Source: Kryptolebias marmoratus (Eukaryota > Chordata > Actinopteri > Cyprinodontiformes > Rivulidae). Taken from it: a stretch of 64,000 nt of DNA. The notes under the pieces are model-generated. The model was not told the origin of the DNA, made no database searches, and saw nothing but the letters and a program-made list of their open reading frames with translations. This document shows positions 38,453 to 50,809 of this stretch, one piece after another. The DNA is taken from the NCBI RefSeq assembly GCF_001649575.2, contig NC_051434.1:11192761-11256760 (forward strand), written 5' to 3'. A program made the position numbers and the translations under genes. Each line of letters begins with the position of its first letter. Position 1 is the stretch's first letter.

Positions 38453-40308
38453 ATACACAGAAATCCTTTGCATTGAGTTTCTTAGGGGTGTAGGAGTGAA
38501 GACGTCAGTGTGGGTCGAGGCTCTGTAGGAGAGGAGTGAGGAGTGTGAGGAAATATTAACAGGTTTATTACGGATGACAGGAACAGTCAGATAACGGTGA
38601 TGTTTACAGCAGCTGGGGGAATGTTTTTGGAGGTAAAAGGTCAGAGGAGGGTGGATGGGCTGAGATTCTCACACATGCACCATTGTGCTGACTTCATGTC
38701 AGCAGAGGCGCTCTGAATAAAGTCATAAGCTAGCTGGAAAAGAGGAACCAGTGTTTGCTTCGTTATTTAGTAGCCGCTGAACCATTTTCCCAGAGCTCCA
38801 GGCCTTATCTCAGGTGTGGGGGAAGGGGAGTCACAACCTTGAAGTGAAATGTGATCGCCTCCCTTTCTTTGTTCCCAGCGTTTTTTTACATCTCACCTCG
38901 GGAAGAGAAATGTTGAGAAAATGTACAACACTCACGTCCCCGTTCTAGCCTAAAGATGCAATGGAAAAAAAATAAACGAGCACGAAATGTTTATTCTAAT
39001 TCCTTAATGTCCAACTTCCACCCTGCATTCTTCCTTTTATTTGGTCAAATAAAGAAAAACATTTTTACTGACCGTTAAGGCAATAATTCAACCCTCCTTA
39101 ACCCAGTTACATCAGAAAAATGTATACAAATCTTTCTTACACGGATTTGAACAAATGAAGGTTCGTGTCTGGAACTGGAAACTACATATCTACGGTGCAT
39201 TTTAGATTTACTGCTTCAGAATTCCTACAAATATTTTACACCGTTGATAATCCTTTAAGTTCAGTCAAAGCAAACTGGACATAAATATGCAAGTCTTACA
39301 AGAAAACTCTAAACCCCATCTTCATGAAAAGTGAAACAAAAATGCTTCAGAGCAACATAAAAGGCAAGTTCAGAACGCTAATTTTATGAGGGGAAAAGCA
39401 CTGAAACTGCTCTCATGTTAACAAAAACACATCCTCCATCTTCTTTTCCCACTTCTCCTTTTTTGGTTCTGGAGGAGCTGGTGTTTATCTAAAGCAGTGA
39501 CTGTGGGAGAGGCGGGGGACACCCTGGACAGGGACACAGAGACAGACAATCATTCACACTTTCACTTAGGTTCATTTGTAACTCTGAAACACTCTAACAT
39601 GCATGTTTTTAGTCTGTAGGAGGAAACAGGAGTACCTGGAGTAAACCCTCAAGAGCACAGGGAGAACATGTTAACAAAATACACACATCTGTAAGAATAC
39701 TTGATCTAGACAAGACAAGAACACACTTTAGATTGAGAGTAAAATTACATATAAAGCACACTTAATCATTGAAACACCTTTTTTAAAAAAAAAAAACAAA
39801 AAAACATTTACATTCAGTAATTGTTGTACAATTTGGTTAAAACAAAACAGAACTATTGCAAAAACATCCTGCATAAAACTGGAACAATCTAAAAGACAGA
39901 TTTTACATTTTTTTCCCCCCTTTAAGACATCACATTTTACACAAACACAGAATTTTAAAGACTTTAACTATACAGTCAAATTTAAGCAGCCTTTTCGAAC
40001 ATAAACACTTTTCATTAAAGACTTTGAAACAAAACAACACAAACTAAGTTTAGGAGGAAACTATAATAACAGCAGGAGGAAAAACCTTCACCTTCTTATT
40101 TTCTTGTCTAGTTGTAGCAGCGCTGCTGCTGCGTGAAGCATTTGAGCTGCTAACCTGTTTCTGAAGAGGTTTCCAGTCAGCTCCGGGTGCAGCTGCCTCA
40201 GACAGACAGGCCTGTGACGTAAACCTGAAGCATTGATCAATGTCTTGCTTTGTGGAACATGAAACTGAGCAGAAGCCGCCGTCATCTCTGCTCTCGTCAT
40301 CATCAACT
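37641..40308. repeat. Intergenic stretch with interspersed repeats
   Basis: About 37820-37980 reads like a dispersed fish repeat (GGCGGCCATCTTGAATAGGG and following). About 39470-39690 reads like another widespread fish element (ACAGAGACAGACAATCATTC, then a TTAGTCTGTAGGAGGAAAC-like string). No gene is seen. The 3' UTR of gene D probably enters from the right. Confidence 0.35.
38388..38451. repeat. Compound CA/TA microsatellite
   Basis: A run of CA dinucleotides (38388-38404) passes directly into a run of TA dinucleotides to about 38450. The short open frame that crosses it is an artefact. Confidence 0.9.
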
Positions 40309-40414
40309 TATAATTTATAATTGCTGCCCTGGAGAATCTGCGTTAAAAGGTTTGGTCCGGTAATGATGGTGCTAATGGACTGCTGACTGGACCCAGGCCT
40401 GTTACTCTGTGGCA
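40309..40414 (-). pseudogene. Frameshifted former C-terminal coding sequence of gene D
   Basis: Past the gene D stop (40415-40417), the next frame reads MPQSNRPGSSQQSISTIIT and on to a stop at 40309-40311. Gene E still codes the equivalent in frame (MPQRNSEPNRSSQQSISTII). In D the TGGATG of E reads TGATG, so loss of one G creates the stop. Sequence similar to E continues further left but is interrupted. This is non-coding in D unless an alternative event restores the frame. Confidence 0.7.
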
Positions 40415-43400
40415 TCAGTCCTCTGTTTTGGGCGGGGTGTGTACACAACTTTGTGTAAAGCTGCTCACATTTTTCCCAAAACGTCCTGAGCCCTGAAGAG
40501 CCGCAGCTGGACAGTTTCCCTTCAACAGCTGCTCACCTGAAGACGCAGAGCCGACACCACTGCTCAGATTTTTCTCCCAGTCAAGAGAAGCTTCCGTCTT
40601 GATCCGTTTCGCAGAGTTAAAGGCTAAGTGCGTCTTCGCTGTGGCTTTAATCAGCTGACATTTGGAATCCCACCTTCTTTTAAGAGATGCAATTGGAGAT
40701 TTGATCGCCACGATTTCCGAGTCCCATCTGGTGTTAACGTTTTCAGATGAAATGGCAGCACGGGGGTCACTCGTTTTAGAATCATCTGGAGCGGCTTTGG
40801 AAAGAACACGATCCAGCTTTAATTCAGAAACCAGTGTTTGTTTCAGTGCTGAAGTCCTCCCATTCAGAGCCAGCAGGGTGGGGTTGGCAGCAGGGATAAA
40901 TGAAGATGGAGGGCTGGGCTCACTCTTAACACTCACTGGGCTGGCTGTACGTTGGGCTGGTAAAGGATGTTCCAGTGGGCCGCTGGTGCAGGACTGGAGC
41001 AGAGTTTCTGCTGCTCTTTTTCTGATCAGAGAGAGTTGATTTTTGAGGGAAACTTCTAAGATCTGACCGACTGTAGCGCTGATGGAAGTTGATTCCGATA
41101 ATGGTTTAACTTGCAGCAGGTGAGAGCGACGTGGCGAGAGGGGTTGGAGAGAAGAACCACTGCTGGTCTCGTGGGGGTTAAGAGAAGGATGAAGGATAGG
41201 GACGGGAGAAGCAGCGGGTTCAGTCTTTAAGGAGCAGCTCACATCTGGGCTTGATTTTCTTCTGTTTCTGACCTCATGTGAATCTTCACCCGTTGGCGTC
41301 TTCCTCACATCAGTTTTTGAGACGCTTTGTTCAGCTTCAAGAAGTGATTTAAAATACATTTAAAAAAAAAAAACCTGCTTGGTGTTTGAATATTTGGAAG
41401 ATTTCTAACAAGTATTCTTCTTACCAAAGGCAATTCTGGGTTTTGCGTTTAATGCTGGATCTATTAGACTCTCAGGGGGAAGAGGCTCTTCTGCACACAG
41501 GCTGTCATTCTGCTGTCCTGTACAAAAGACATGTCAGAACTCATGAGGACAAACAGGAGAACACAAGAACTTTATTTTTAAATAAACATGTAGGAGAATA
41601 CATGTCAGACTGAGCTGCAAACTCTGGGTACTGGGACTGTTGCAGGAGTGATTGTGCATCTTAATTTATATTCTTAAGAGAGTTCAGATTTGTTTTACCT
41701 GGGTTACTTCTCTGATTCGTCTGAAATGCTTGAGCCAACTGTCCTCCTGGACGACGACCCCGCTGGTCCTCACTCAGCTGGCCTGTGCAACAGTTTCCCC
41801 CTCACTCATCTGTTTCTTTTTGGAAACAGATGTGTACGAGTGAGCAAACATGGAACTGACTTAAAGAGGAAACTCACCTTTCTGTTGTGCAGGACTGATT
41901 GGTAGGCAGGAGGTGATTCGGTTCTCCTCATTTTTTGTATTTCTCACCACTTTTAAAGCTAAAGAAGACAATTTCATAGCAGTTAGTGCATTTATAATTT
42001 TTTTTTTCTAAACTTTGCAAACAGATGCAAATTAAGCCGTTACCTTCACTGAAATTAGTTTTTCGAACAAACCAATACAACTTCTGTTCCAGCAATACAC
42101 ACTTGATAGGGAAAAAAAAGGTTTTATTTAGATGGGGAAATAAGTGACATGGCAACATTTTGGACAAAACATGACATTTTGAACGCACCTGTGCATCCAC
42201 TTTGTGGAAACGCTCTCGCGCTACCAGTGCCCGGACCACGTCGTTTAAAATGTCCGTTTTTAACTCTGGAGGTAGATCTTCCTTCAGCCAGAACATCTGC
42301 AGAAACTCCGGGTGCTTCTTCCACTAAAAGACGAGACAAAAATCAAATAGCCCATGTTTGTAACAGAAACGATAGAGGATTGTAATCCACACGTTTGTTA
42401 CTTTTATTTGGACTGCCTTATTAACACGCACCAGATATCTGAGCTGGTGACACAGGCTGACCATGTGATGACAGATGTCCCGACACGAGAGCATCTCCTC
42501 GCAGCTTTCACACAGGTAGAACGTTTCCTGACAAATGGCCCGACACTCCCACACAAAGGCTATACCTGAACACCACACACTCTTTTAACATGTTATACGA
42601 TTTCGAAACAGTGCAGAAAAAAGTATTAAAATGGACACTCACCGATGACTGTGTTCAACTTCTGACTTACTGTCAAGAAAAAAACCAAACGACTGCAGGC
42701 GTGAGCTTTGGCCCCTGTAACAATGACATTACTACAGATTAATTCATAAAAATGACAAAAACCAAATCCACGCTTGAGTGCTCAACACCAACCGACTGAG
42801 GTTCTGGGCTGTTCTTGTAAGGTGCTGCAACCGCCAAGTCCTGCGCCTGGTTCTGTGCTGTAGCTCGACCCAGACGGGTTCTGCTGCCCTGTTGGAACTG
42901 AAGCAGGTGTTTGCAGAAAAAAGGAGGAAAGTTTCAGTGGACTTTCAAGAGCTTTCTGTGAGACTGAATCACTTCTCCAGTGTTGTCTAACAGGGGTGTG
43001 AGGCTGCTCTGTATCACTGAGAGGTTTTATGACTTTAGCACCTGTGAATTTGGAATGAAAACAATCCCAAATATTTATAAAGAGCTGTTTTTAAAAGGCA
43101 AAAGGTGCTAATAAAATTCAGTACTTACCAGAACTTTTATTCCCACGAGCGATTTGACTCATAGAATTAACTTTTGCACATTTATCTTTCTGGACAGTTT
43201 CTGAAACCAATAAAAACACTGAATTAGATGTTGTAGTTAACCTCACATCTGTTCATTTTATGGTTTAAGAAAATGTTCCAGCAGCCAACAGATACATCAT
43301 ACCTTTTATTTCTTCAGCCTGGCTGCCTGGAACGGGATCTGGATGAACTTTGTCATAAATCGATGTGTGAAGCCGTTCCTGAACCACGCTGCTTTTATCA

Positions 43401-44887
43401 TCATCTGAGCTCTGGCCTCTCACAGACCAGTGCTCCACTGGATTATCCTCCCCTTTCAAGGAGAGGTGAAAAAGGGTTCAGTGTTCCATTTGACACATTT
43501 TACTCCCATCCACCAAGCTGACAAGTTGCACTAGTTTACCTGTCAGCTGGATCTGCAGCTTCTGGTCCAATTTTTTTTGTTCCTGCCGTGTTTGGTTATT
43601 AACAAATCCGGAGATTTTGTCATCAACTACATATAATCCTTAAAGAAAAAGGTTGCTGGTTAAGTGATGGAATATCATTCATAGCTCTTAACAGGAAAAT
43701 TCATGTTTTAGTAACTGCAGGTTTTGAAAACTTAACTACCATCATTAGAGCTTGAAACTTGACACGGACTGGCAGCTTCCGGCCTTAAAGCCTCAGTTTC
43801 AGCTTTGAATGTTGAGACATGACGGCTTTTTTGTTTCAACACTCCTTTCACCATCTCTACAGCTGATCATGAAAAGACAAAATTATAACAGGGACCATAA
43901 ACAATTCAACACAGATTACATTTCTTTTTCCTACAAAGCAATGAGTTTATTTTATGTCAAACTATTTGAGAAGAACCTTGGTCTTAACCCATCTATAAGT
44001 CAATGAACAAGTGAACCATTTACACAAGCTACAACTGAAGGGATTCTTATTCCTCATGGTAAACACAAAATTGAAGTCCTCATCGCAGCGCTCAGATGAA
44101 TGAGGGCTCAAAACAGTGGTTTTAACTTTAAAATATGCATTTGTTGTATTTTCAATTCACGGTAAAAATGACTCCACCTGTATCTTCTGCAAGAGAAGCC
44201 AGCTTTCGGTACATATCCTTTGTTACTTCCACTCTCTAGTTTGAGTAAAAGAGGGAGAAGAAAGTCTTTTTTTAAAGACGCTGCAATGCAGTTAATGCAC
44301 AATTAATTTAACTTTTATGCTTAGTACAAATAAAGTTATTACAGAGGATCAACCTAAAACAGACCATAGGAATCAGATTGTTTATTACAACTAGAATAAT
44401 GCAGGGTCTTTAGGGTCTGAAAGAGCTAATAATTCAAAAGTTATTTTTTTTAAACATGAACAAAAACAGGCTGAAACTTTGTGCCCGAGTTTCTTACCCG
44501 AGGGCTCTGAAATCCGACGTCTTTCTCAACCTTGGCTAAATGAGCCACTATGCTGTTTAATTTACTCTCCAACTCCGGTGGCGTTGCAGTCCATCCAGGA
44601 TACTTCATTCTCTAGAGAGGACAAAGAGTACACAATATATTTGTAAAACTGACCGACTTTTCCTCGTCTAGTTACAGATTAAAACCTGTTTGAGTTTACA
44701 CAATTTGTTAAAATAATTTTTTTTTTTTTTTAAATAGGCGGTGAAAAATAATAAGTTAAGGCACCTGAATGTTAGAAATTTTACCAGAAGGTAGTAAACT
44801 ATTTAATTGATACTCATTGATCATTATGTGCATATATGGCAGCACCAAAGGGAAAGGACCACTCCCACCAATACACACTGGTGGGTG

Positions 44888-44921
<34 letters not shown>

Positions 44922-46761
44922 GAGACCCATAAGATGACGGATCAGAGTTAAAAGTAGTGTTAATAGAAGTGTCTGAAAATTTCCATTCTGGGGCAATTTT
45001 CACATAACTGTCTTTCAATAAAATTAACATTTATATTTCATCCCCCTGCCCCATACACACACACACTTTCTACAAGGTTCAAAATCAACCACGTACCACA
45101 TAGTTGTAGCAGTGGTTGTAGCTGGAGGTGTGACTGGAGCTCTTCAGCCTGACTGAACACAGCACACAGTAGACTTGTTGTTTCCCTTCCCATGACACTA
45201 TTATCAGCTGGTTCAAGCCTGTAAATTAAACATGTAATGGTCCGATTAACATCAAATGAAACCCATACAAACAAATGTACAGAGTGAATTGGAATATAGA
45301 GCAGATACTTGCCAATTTTAGAAGGGTTTCTACTTTGTGTCGTCTTGTGTGCAGACAGCGAGGACGGCTCTTTGCGTGGCTTTTTGAGTTCAGGTACGGC
45401 AGCGTTCAGGTGGGGAGCATAAGCCAAATTTATCTCATGAAGATTTAGTGCAACATCAGTATTTTCCCCCAGGGATTTCTTCGTGTGGGCCATCGTAGCG
45501 AAAGCGTCAGTATTTTTTTGTTTAAATGGTCGTTTGGCCATTTTAGCAGTGGCCACAGATATAGCCTTAATCCAAGGAGCAACTGAGCCTTTGGGTGTGA
45601 CTTTAGCAGATCTGGGAATGTTTTCCCTTTTGGAGCCAGGTGCAGGACTGCAGGGCGCGTTACAAAGCACTGTTAACTCCGTGGAACAAAAAGGGTTGTT
45701 TTGGGGTGCAGTTAGACTCTTCTCCGGTGGCCTGGACATCGGTGAGGCAACAGCTGACCTTTTTAAAATGGGGTGGAGCTGCTTATTACAGATTGGGCTT
45801 GATTTAAGCAACTTCATATCCTTTTCCTTCCCATCACGGAATTCAAGGATCACTTGAGTCGTTTGAGAAGTGATTTCTGTCACAGACATTTGTTCAGCTG
45901 CCCCATAGTCTTCTGAACCAATCGTCATAACCTTTAAAAAGAGAAGAGCTCATTTATTTGCTGGAAATAAATTCCACACACAAACTATAATAGTAATCTG
46001 AGATTCTTTTGCCAACTAATAATGCTTTGGCTGTACTGAGTGGTTTGTCATGAAAGTTTTAAAGTTTCTCTCAGACAAAAACTGGTATAAAAGGGTCTGC
46101 TTGGTAACAACTTCCAAAGATGAAGTAAAACTAGGAGCAATAAAGTAAAAATTTGGTTAGTTAACTGTGGTAAAAAAAAAATTTAAAGTAGAGTCAGAAT
46201 ATTTTGACATCTTTGTTTTCTCCCCAATCCATAAATATTGATTTAAGTTTTAATTGTATTTAGGAAGGCAAAAGAATCTGTGTTGGCGTAAAAACCAATT
46301 ACTACATATCGACTTAAATTACATGTGTGAGCTTGGGTTCATTTTCCTACGAATGGACGTTCTGCACCAGCTTTCAGTCGGGCTGACTATCAAGAAGAAT
46401 TTGTTTTCAGTGCATCCAGTATTGCAACAACATTGTGTTCAAACCGATCCAAACAGATTTAGCTGACCTTGTTGTTGTCGTCCATCACAAAGGTGACATG
46501 TTTTTTAAATGCAGCTGAGGCTTTTACAGGTGGAACAGATGAGGATGCCGGCGCTGAAAGGGGCCTTCTCCCGCTGGTTTGCTGAAGCTGTACCTTTAGT
46601 GTGTGCATTGCTGTCAAAATGAGAAAAATAAAGTTACACAATCCTGAAAGCATGTTTCACAGAAAAGTCTACTTCAAAATTTGACTACATTAAATAAAAA
46701 CACTTTCTAAATAATAAGTCTTACCTGACTGATTGCTTTGTCCTGAAATCTTATTGTACAT
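40415..46761 (-). CDS. Gene D: two-cassette zinc-finger paralog, 5' end uncertain
   Basis: Nineteen exons join in frame from an ATG at 46761 (1120 aa): 46725-46761, 46468-46610, 45313-45931, 45097-45218, 44498-44611, 44178-44235, 43862-43740, 43638-43540, 43452-43303, 43200-43129, 43041-42793, 42714-42643, 42565-42432, 42323-42189, 42101-42044, 41958-41878, 41782-41699, 41517-41425, 41334-40415. The start exon is open upstream to its acceptor (46782), so the true start may be farther 5'. Finger a (C284, C287, H296, H302) has a short 8-residue spacer; finger b is C638, C641, H653, H659. Each is followed by the 0-0 exon (RMKYPGW, WKKHPEFLQMFW) and the 58-nt exon. The intron after 45313 uses a GC donor. 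All exons between cassettes are phase 1-1 and code for polar, low-complexity sequence. The C-terminus is cut by a frameshift relative to gene E. Expressed paralog or early pseudogene cannot be decided here. Confidence 0.65.
44890..44918. repeat. GT microsatellite
   Basis: Simple GT dinucleotide run of about 29 bp in an intron of gene D. Confidence 0.9.
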
Positions 46762-46854
46762 CTTTTTGTTCACATCAACAACCTAAAGGTCAGACAACAC
46801 CAATTAATACAAATTCAATTTTGCAAGATTTATAAATCATTTTAACACTTTCAC

Positions 46855-47395
46855 CATGAGCTCAGCTACCCTGCGGAGTATCTGAGAATAGGACCACATC
46901 ATCCACAAATACCAGAAATGGAATCCTGGGGCCACCAAACCAAACCTCTTCTGCATCGAGAAATTCTGTCCATAAAAGTTACGAACAGAATCTGTGACAA
47001 TGAGCAGTTCTGCCAAAATCCAACTCCAAGCCTTAAAGGTCCAACGTACTGCCAGTAATGTGAACCAGACTCTGGCAGCATGTGTATAGAAACTGAATGA
47101 CCCGTAACAACGGATCCCCAGTCCCATATTATTGGAGCACACCCCACAGAGTATCCCAGGGGACACAGTCAAATGCCTTTTGTCCAAAAAAAACACGTAG
47201 ACAATTGGGCAAACTTCCATGCCACCTCAAAACCCTAGTGAGGGTAAAGAGCCAGTCCAGTGTTCCACGGCCGGTCGGAACCAACATCGTTCCTCCTGAA
47301 TCTGAGGTCAATCGGTTGGTGGGTAGTGCCACCACCCCAGTGGCACTACCCGCGATGTTTCAGAGGCATGTCAACAAGCCTTGTTGCAAAATTTT
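46855..47395 (-). mobile_element. Rex3 fragment, degenerate
   Basis: Minus-strand pieces match the central Rex3 reverse transcriptase (ILFVTFMDRISR). The segment 47140-47350 resembles part of the copy at 18110-18420. It is full of frameshifts and lies in the gene D intron between the 46725-46782 exon and its upstream neighbours. It ends in a poly-A-rich tract near 47407-47423. Confidence 0.7.
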
Positions 47396-47439
47396 CCTGT
47401 TCTTGCAAAAAAAAAAAAAAAAAAATTTAAAATAAATAA

Positions 47440-48240
47440 GACACTGCTCTTTCAGTTCATATTAGCCCCACACTGGGGAACTGGGTCCTGGACTTCCTGA
47501 CCAACAGACCTCAAAAGGAAGGAGCTCAGCTGAGCTCCTTCCTGTTAACTCTGCTGACGTATGACTGCTCAGCGAGACACCCCAGCTGTCATATAGTGAA
47601 GTTCCCGGACGACACAGCAGTAGTGGGACGTCTCGAACAATGACGAGTCTAAATACAAAGAGGAGGTGGAACTACTGGTACAAAAAAAAAAATAAAATCT
47701 CTGCATCAGTGTGAAGAAGACCAAGAGATGTTGGTGGATTTCAGAAGAGACAAGTGTCCTCTACCTCCCCTGTACATCAGAGGAGCAGCTGTGGAGGTGG
47801 TGTCCAGCTACAGATACCTGGATGTGCATATATCCAGTGACCTTAGCTGGAGTGCCAACACTTCCTGTCTGGTCAGGAAGCCCCACCAGCGTCTCTACTT
47901 CCTCAGAAAGCTGCAGACAGCTGGACTTGGGAGCACTGCTGCTGAGAGGATGGCTCTGCAGAGGGTCGTTACGGCTGCACAGAGGACTGTAGGGAGCAGT
48001 CTTCCCACCACCTCGGACCTATACACATCACGATGCAGAGAGAGGGCGCTCTGCATCATGAAGGACTCCACCCAGCCTGCACACAGTCTGTTTCAGGCCC
48101 TCCCCTCAGGCAGGTGGCTGAGGTGCATTCAGAGCAAGATCACCAGGCTCAGAAACAGTTTCTACCCTGCAGCTGTCAGACCGCTGAACTCGAACCACAC
48201 TTAATTCAGCTTCATCTCATATATACTTTTATGTATGAAT
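47440..48240 (+). mobile_element. 3' half of a CR1/L2/Rex1-group LINE
   Basis: The reverse-transcriptase core is visible as HIVKFPDDTAVV; the usual F-A-D-D active-site motif reads F-P-D-D. It is followed by DFRRDK, YRYLDVHISSDLSWS, QRLYFLRKLQTAGL, YTSRCRERALCIMKD and RLRNSFYPAAVRPLN, the family's C-terminal sequence. The last 158 codons (47728-48204) are open. It is inserted next to the Rex3 fragment in the same intron, in the opposite orientation. Confidence 0.75.
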
Positions 48241-48503
48241 GTATGTGTATAGATATGGATATATTATCCATATTTATACATTTATACGCATTCATTTATT
48301 TATTAGGCTTCTTGAACTGGGACCTTAGTCCGAATTTCGTACCAGAAACATGCAAGTGTGAGCTGGTATGACAAAAGATCCTTGAATCCTTTAAATTTAG
48401 TTATAATTCTTTATAGACTTACAACCACCCTCTTAAGTGGCTCTGAAGCAACTTGGCAATAAAAGCAGTAAATGGGAAGGTTTTAAAAAGAAAAAAACAT
48501 TAC

Positions 48504-48750
48504 CTTCTCTTAAACTTTTCCCTTTTCCCTGGAATAATGGAAAAAATATATACATTTTGCACAATGTAAATAGCTTTTATTTATACAAACAGAAGTTGAA
48601 ATTATCCTGTTAGTTTACTCACCAGTTGCTGCATTTTCTTGTGACTGAAAGACGCACCGTGGCTGAGGACATCCTGCTCTGGGATCCTCAGAACAGCTCA
48701 CACAGAGATAAATGGAGTCTTCTTCATCACAGCGGCAAACAAAAAGCTTG
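48504..48750 (-). pseudogene. Relic third zinc-finger exon of gene D
   Basis: On the minus strand, FVCRCDEEDSIYLCVSC fits the first half of the family finger (compare FVWECRAICQETFYLCESC). The second half, DVLSHGASFSHKKMQQL, fits CRDICHHMVSFDHQLKFL but lies in the +1 frame, so a frameshift separates them at about 48690-48700. A good donor (GTGAGT, 48622-48617) follows. A further 25-nt block with good splice sites (48504-48528) cannot be phased to the 58-nt exon at 46725-46782. The acceptor is uncertain (48750 or 48746). The exon may survive as 5' UTR or be dead. Confidence 0.5.
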
Positions 48751-49539
48751 CTTGTAACCACAAAGCAGGAGATAAACATTTACATGTCATTGCTTAAACA
48801 CCAGAACAAGAGCAGGTTGTTAAAGTTACATTATTAAGTAATTACAATGTGACAACTCAAAATTCCCATAATTTTCCTTCATTATTAACCAGTTAAAAGC
48901 ATAAAACAAAAAGAATGGCTAGAGTTAAGATAAGCAAACAAATACAGTAAAAAAAAAAAAAAAAATTATATCCATCTTTCTCAAAATTGATTGTGGTATT
49001 CAAGGAAACCAAATATTCACCACTCCAACACAGTCTTGTTAAATTAGTTCAGGGTACATTTTTATTGACTTACACCGTTTTAACTTGTACATTGGAGATG
49101 GAAATTTTATAGTTTAATCTGCAACAAAGTTAAAAAAAAAATAAAATAAAAATTGAACAAGTTGAACATAAAACAAGCACAACTCCTATGAGCAGCATAT
49201 GAGAGCAATAACTTTTGCAGAATGACCAAAACCAGGCAGCAGCAACCTGCAGCAGACAGCTGAAAACTCTATAGACAGACAGCCTGGTGTGTTTAAGCAA
49301 AAACAAAAAAGCAGCAAAAGCGACAGGAAAGTCTGCCTCAAGCAGGAGAAGAGTCATCAGGATGGAAATCTGAAGACATGTAGTTAAAATAATTAAACCA
49401 GTGCATGAGCAGATGATGCTTAGAGCTGGCAATTAACAGAAACCTGTTGCACTGATAGCAAGGCAAACTGAGTCAGATAGGATAAGTGGGGGCAAACAGT
49501 CAACGCTAGGAAAAAAAAGAAAAATGCAAGCCTGTAGAG

Positions 49540-49752
49540 CAGGAGTGTCAGACTCTAGGCTTTAAGGACCACTGTCCTCGAGGTTTTATTATTTTTCCTG
49601 CTCCAACACACCTGATTCAAATAGTTTAATTTAAGTCATCATGTTCTCCAGAAGCATGTCCATAAAGTCATCCATTTAAAGCAAGAGTTTTAAAGCAAGA
49701 ACACATCTAAAACATGCAGGACAGCGGCCCCTGAGGAACGGAGTTTGTGCTG
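49540..49752. mobile_element. hAT-like MITE, second copy
   Basis: Ends begin CAG on both strands (CAGGAGTGTC and, from the right, CAGCACAAAC). The interior shares AACACACCTGATT and AAACATGCAGGA with the copy at 16190-16384. No matching 8-bp flanking repeat remains. Confidence 0.55.
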
Positions 49753-50809
49753 CACCCGTGCCGAAGAGGGTGGAGGCAGGCTTAAGTTCCTTTTAACCAA
49801 TAGACTTCGGAACAGAAGGGATTCTGCTTAAGCGGCAAGCTTGATAAAAACACCCTGGGCAGAATGCAACGCAAGCTCAAAACCCTGCATGGCGCATCTA
49901 TAAAAAAGGTCAAGATTTTTAGTTTGACGAGTCCACAAAGGTCTTCGTTATCAGAAGACTGATCTGGAGAATGCAAGAAAAACAAGTTGTCAAGTCCTGA
50001 GGACCTACAGGCTTGAGGCTGTAGCCACTAAAAGGGTAATAAATCAAAGAATCATAACACACCGTCAGGCCAGAGAATAACTAACAGGAACGTGAGCTGG
50101 AGCAGACTTTTCTCAGTCTGGTTAACTCAACACTTGCCTGTATTCCCATCTTGCAACCTAAACAGAGGATTAGTCTCTTCCATCTTTCCTGTAAGGAATT
50201 TGTCTCAAAACTAAGATTTTTCAGCCATTACTTTTTGTCACAAACTTTCCTTAAGTCCTCTCAATCAATCTTTACAAAAGTCTTAAAGGGCAAGCAAATT
50301 AAAATAGGTGGTGCACACTCTGTGCATCTTTGAAGCTTAAAACACCAACATAAATATAATTAAAAGTAAAAAATATTTTAAAAAACTCACTTTCTTGAGG
50401 TTTTCCACAGAGCACAGTGTCTGCCGGGCCCACGTTTCGGTCACTTCATATTGTTACACTAAAAAGTAACTGGAGTAAAAGCAAGTCTTACTGAAAGCCA
50501 GCGCACTCCGTAATAAATCCAGACAAGTTAGGGGAAAAAAAAAAAAAGACAGAGACAATAAACTGCTGCAAATACAAAACAAGTACAAAAACTCCAGGAG
50601 GAAACGAGGACTTCATACAAACTGACTAATGAAATGAAACACAAGCAGCTGATAAACTGATAAACTTTCACACAGGTGAAAATAATAACAGTTAATCAGA
50701 GAGGCAGGAAGTCAAATAACAACACATGTGGGGGGAAAATGGTTGTTTCAAAACAAAACAGGAAATCAAAAACCTAACCACCAAAAACCAACCACATACT
50801 AGTCAAGTC

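Noticed and set aside
38301..38528. 75-codon plus-strand frame
   Set aside because: It runs through the CA/TA microsatellite and codes a Thr-His then Ile-Tyr repeat; no gene context.
47728..48204. 158-codon plus-strand frame as a host gene
   Set aside because: The peptide is the C-terminal part of a LINE reverse transcriptase, adjacent to the FPDDT core in a broken upstream frame.
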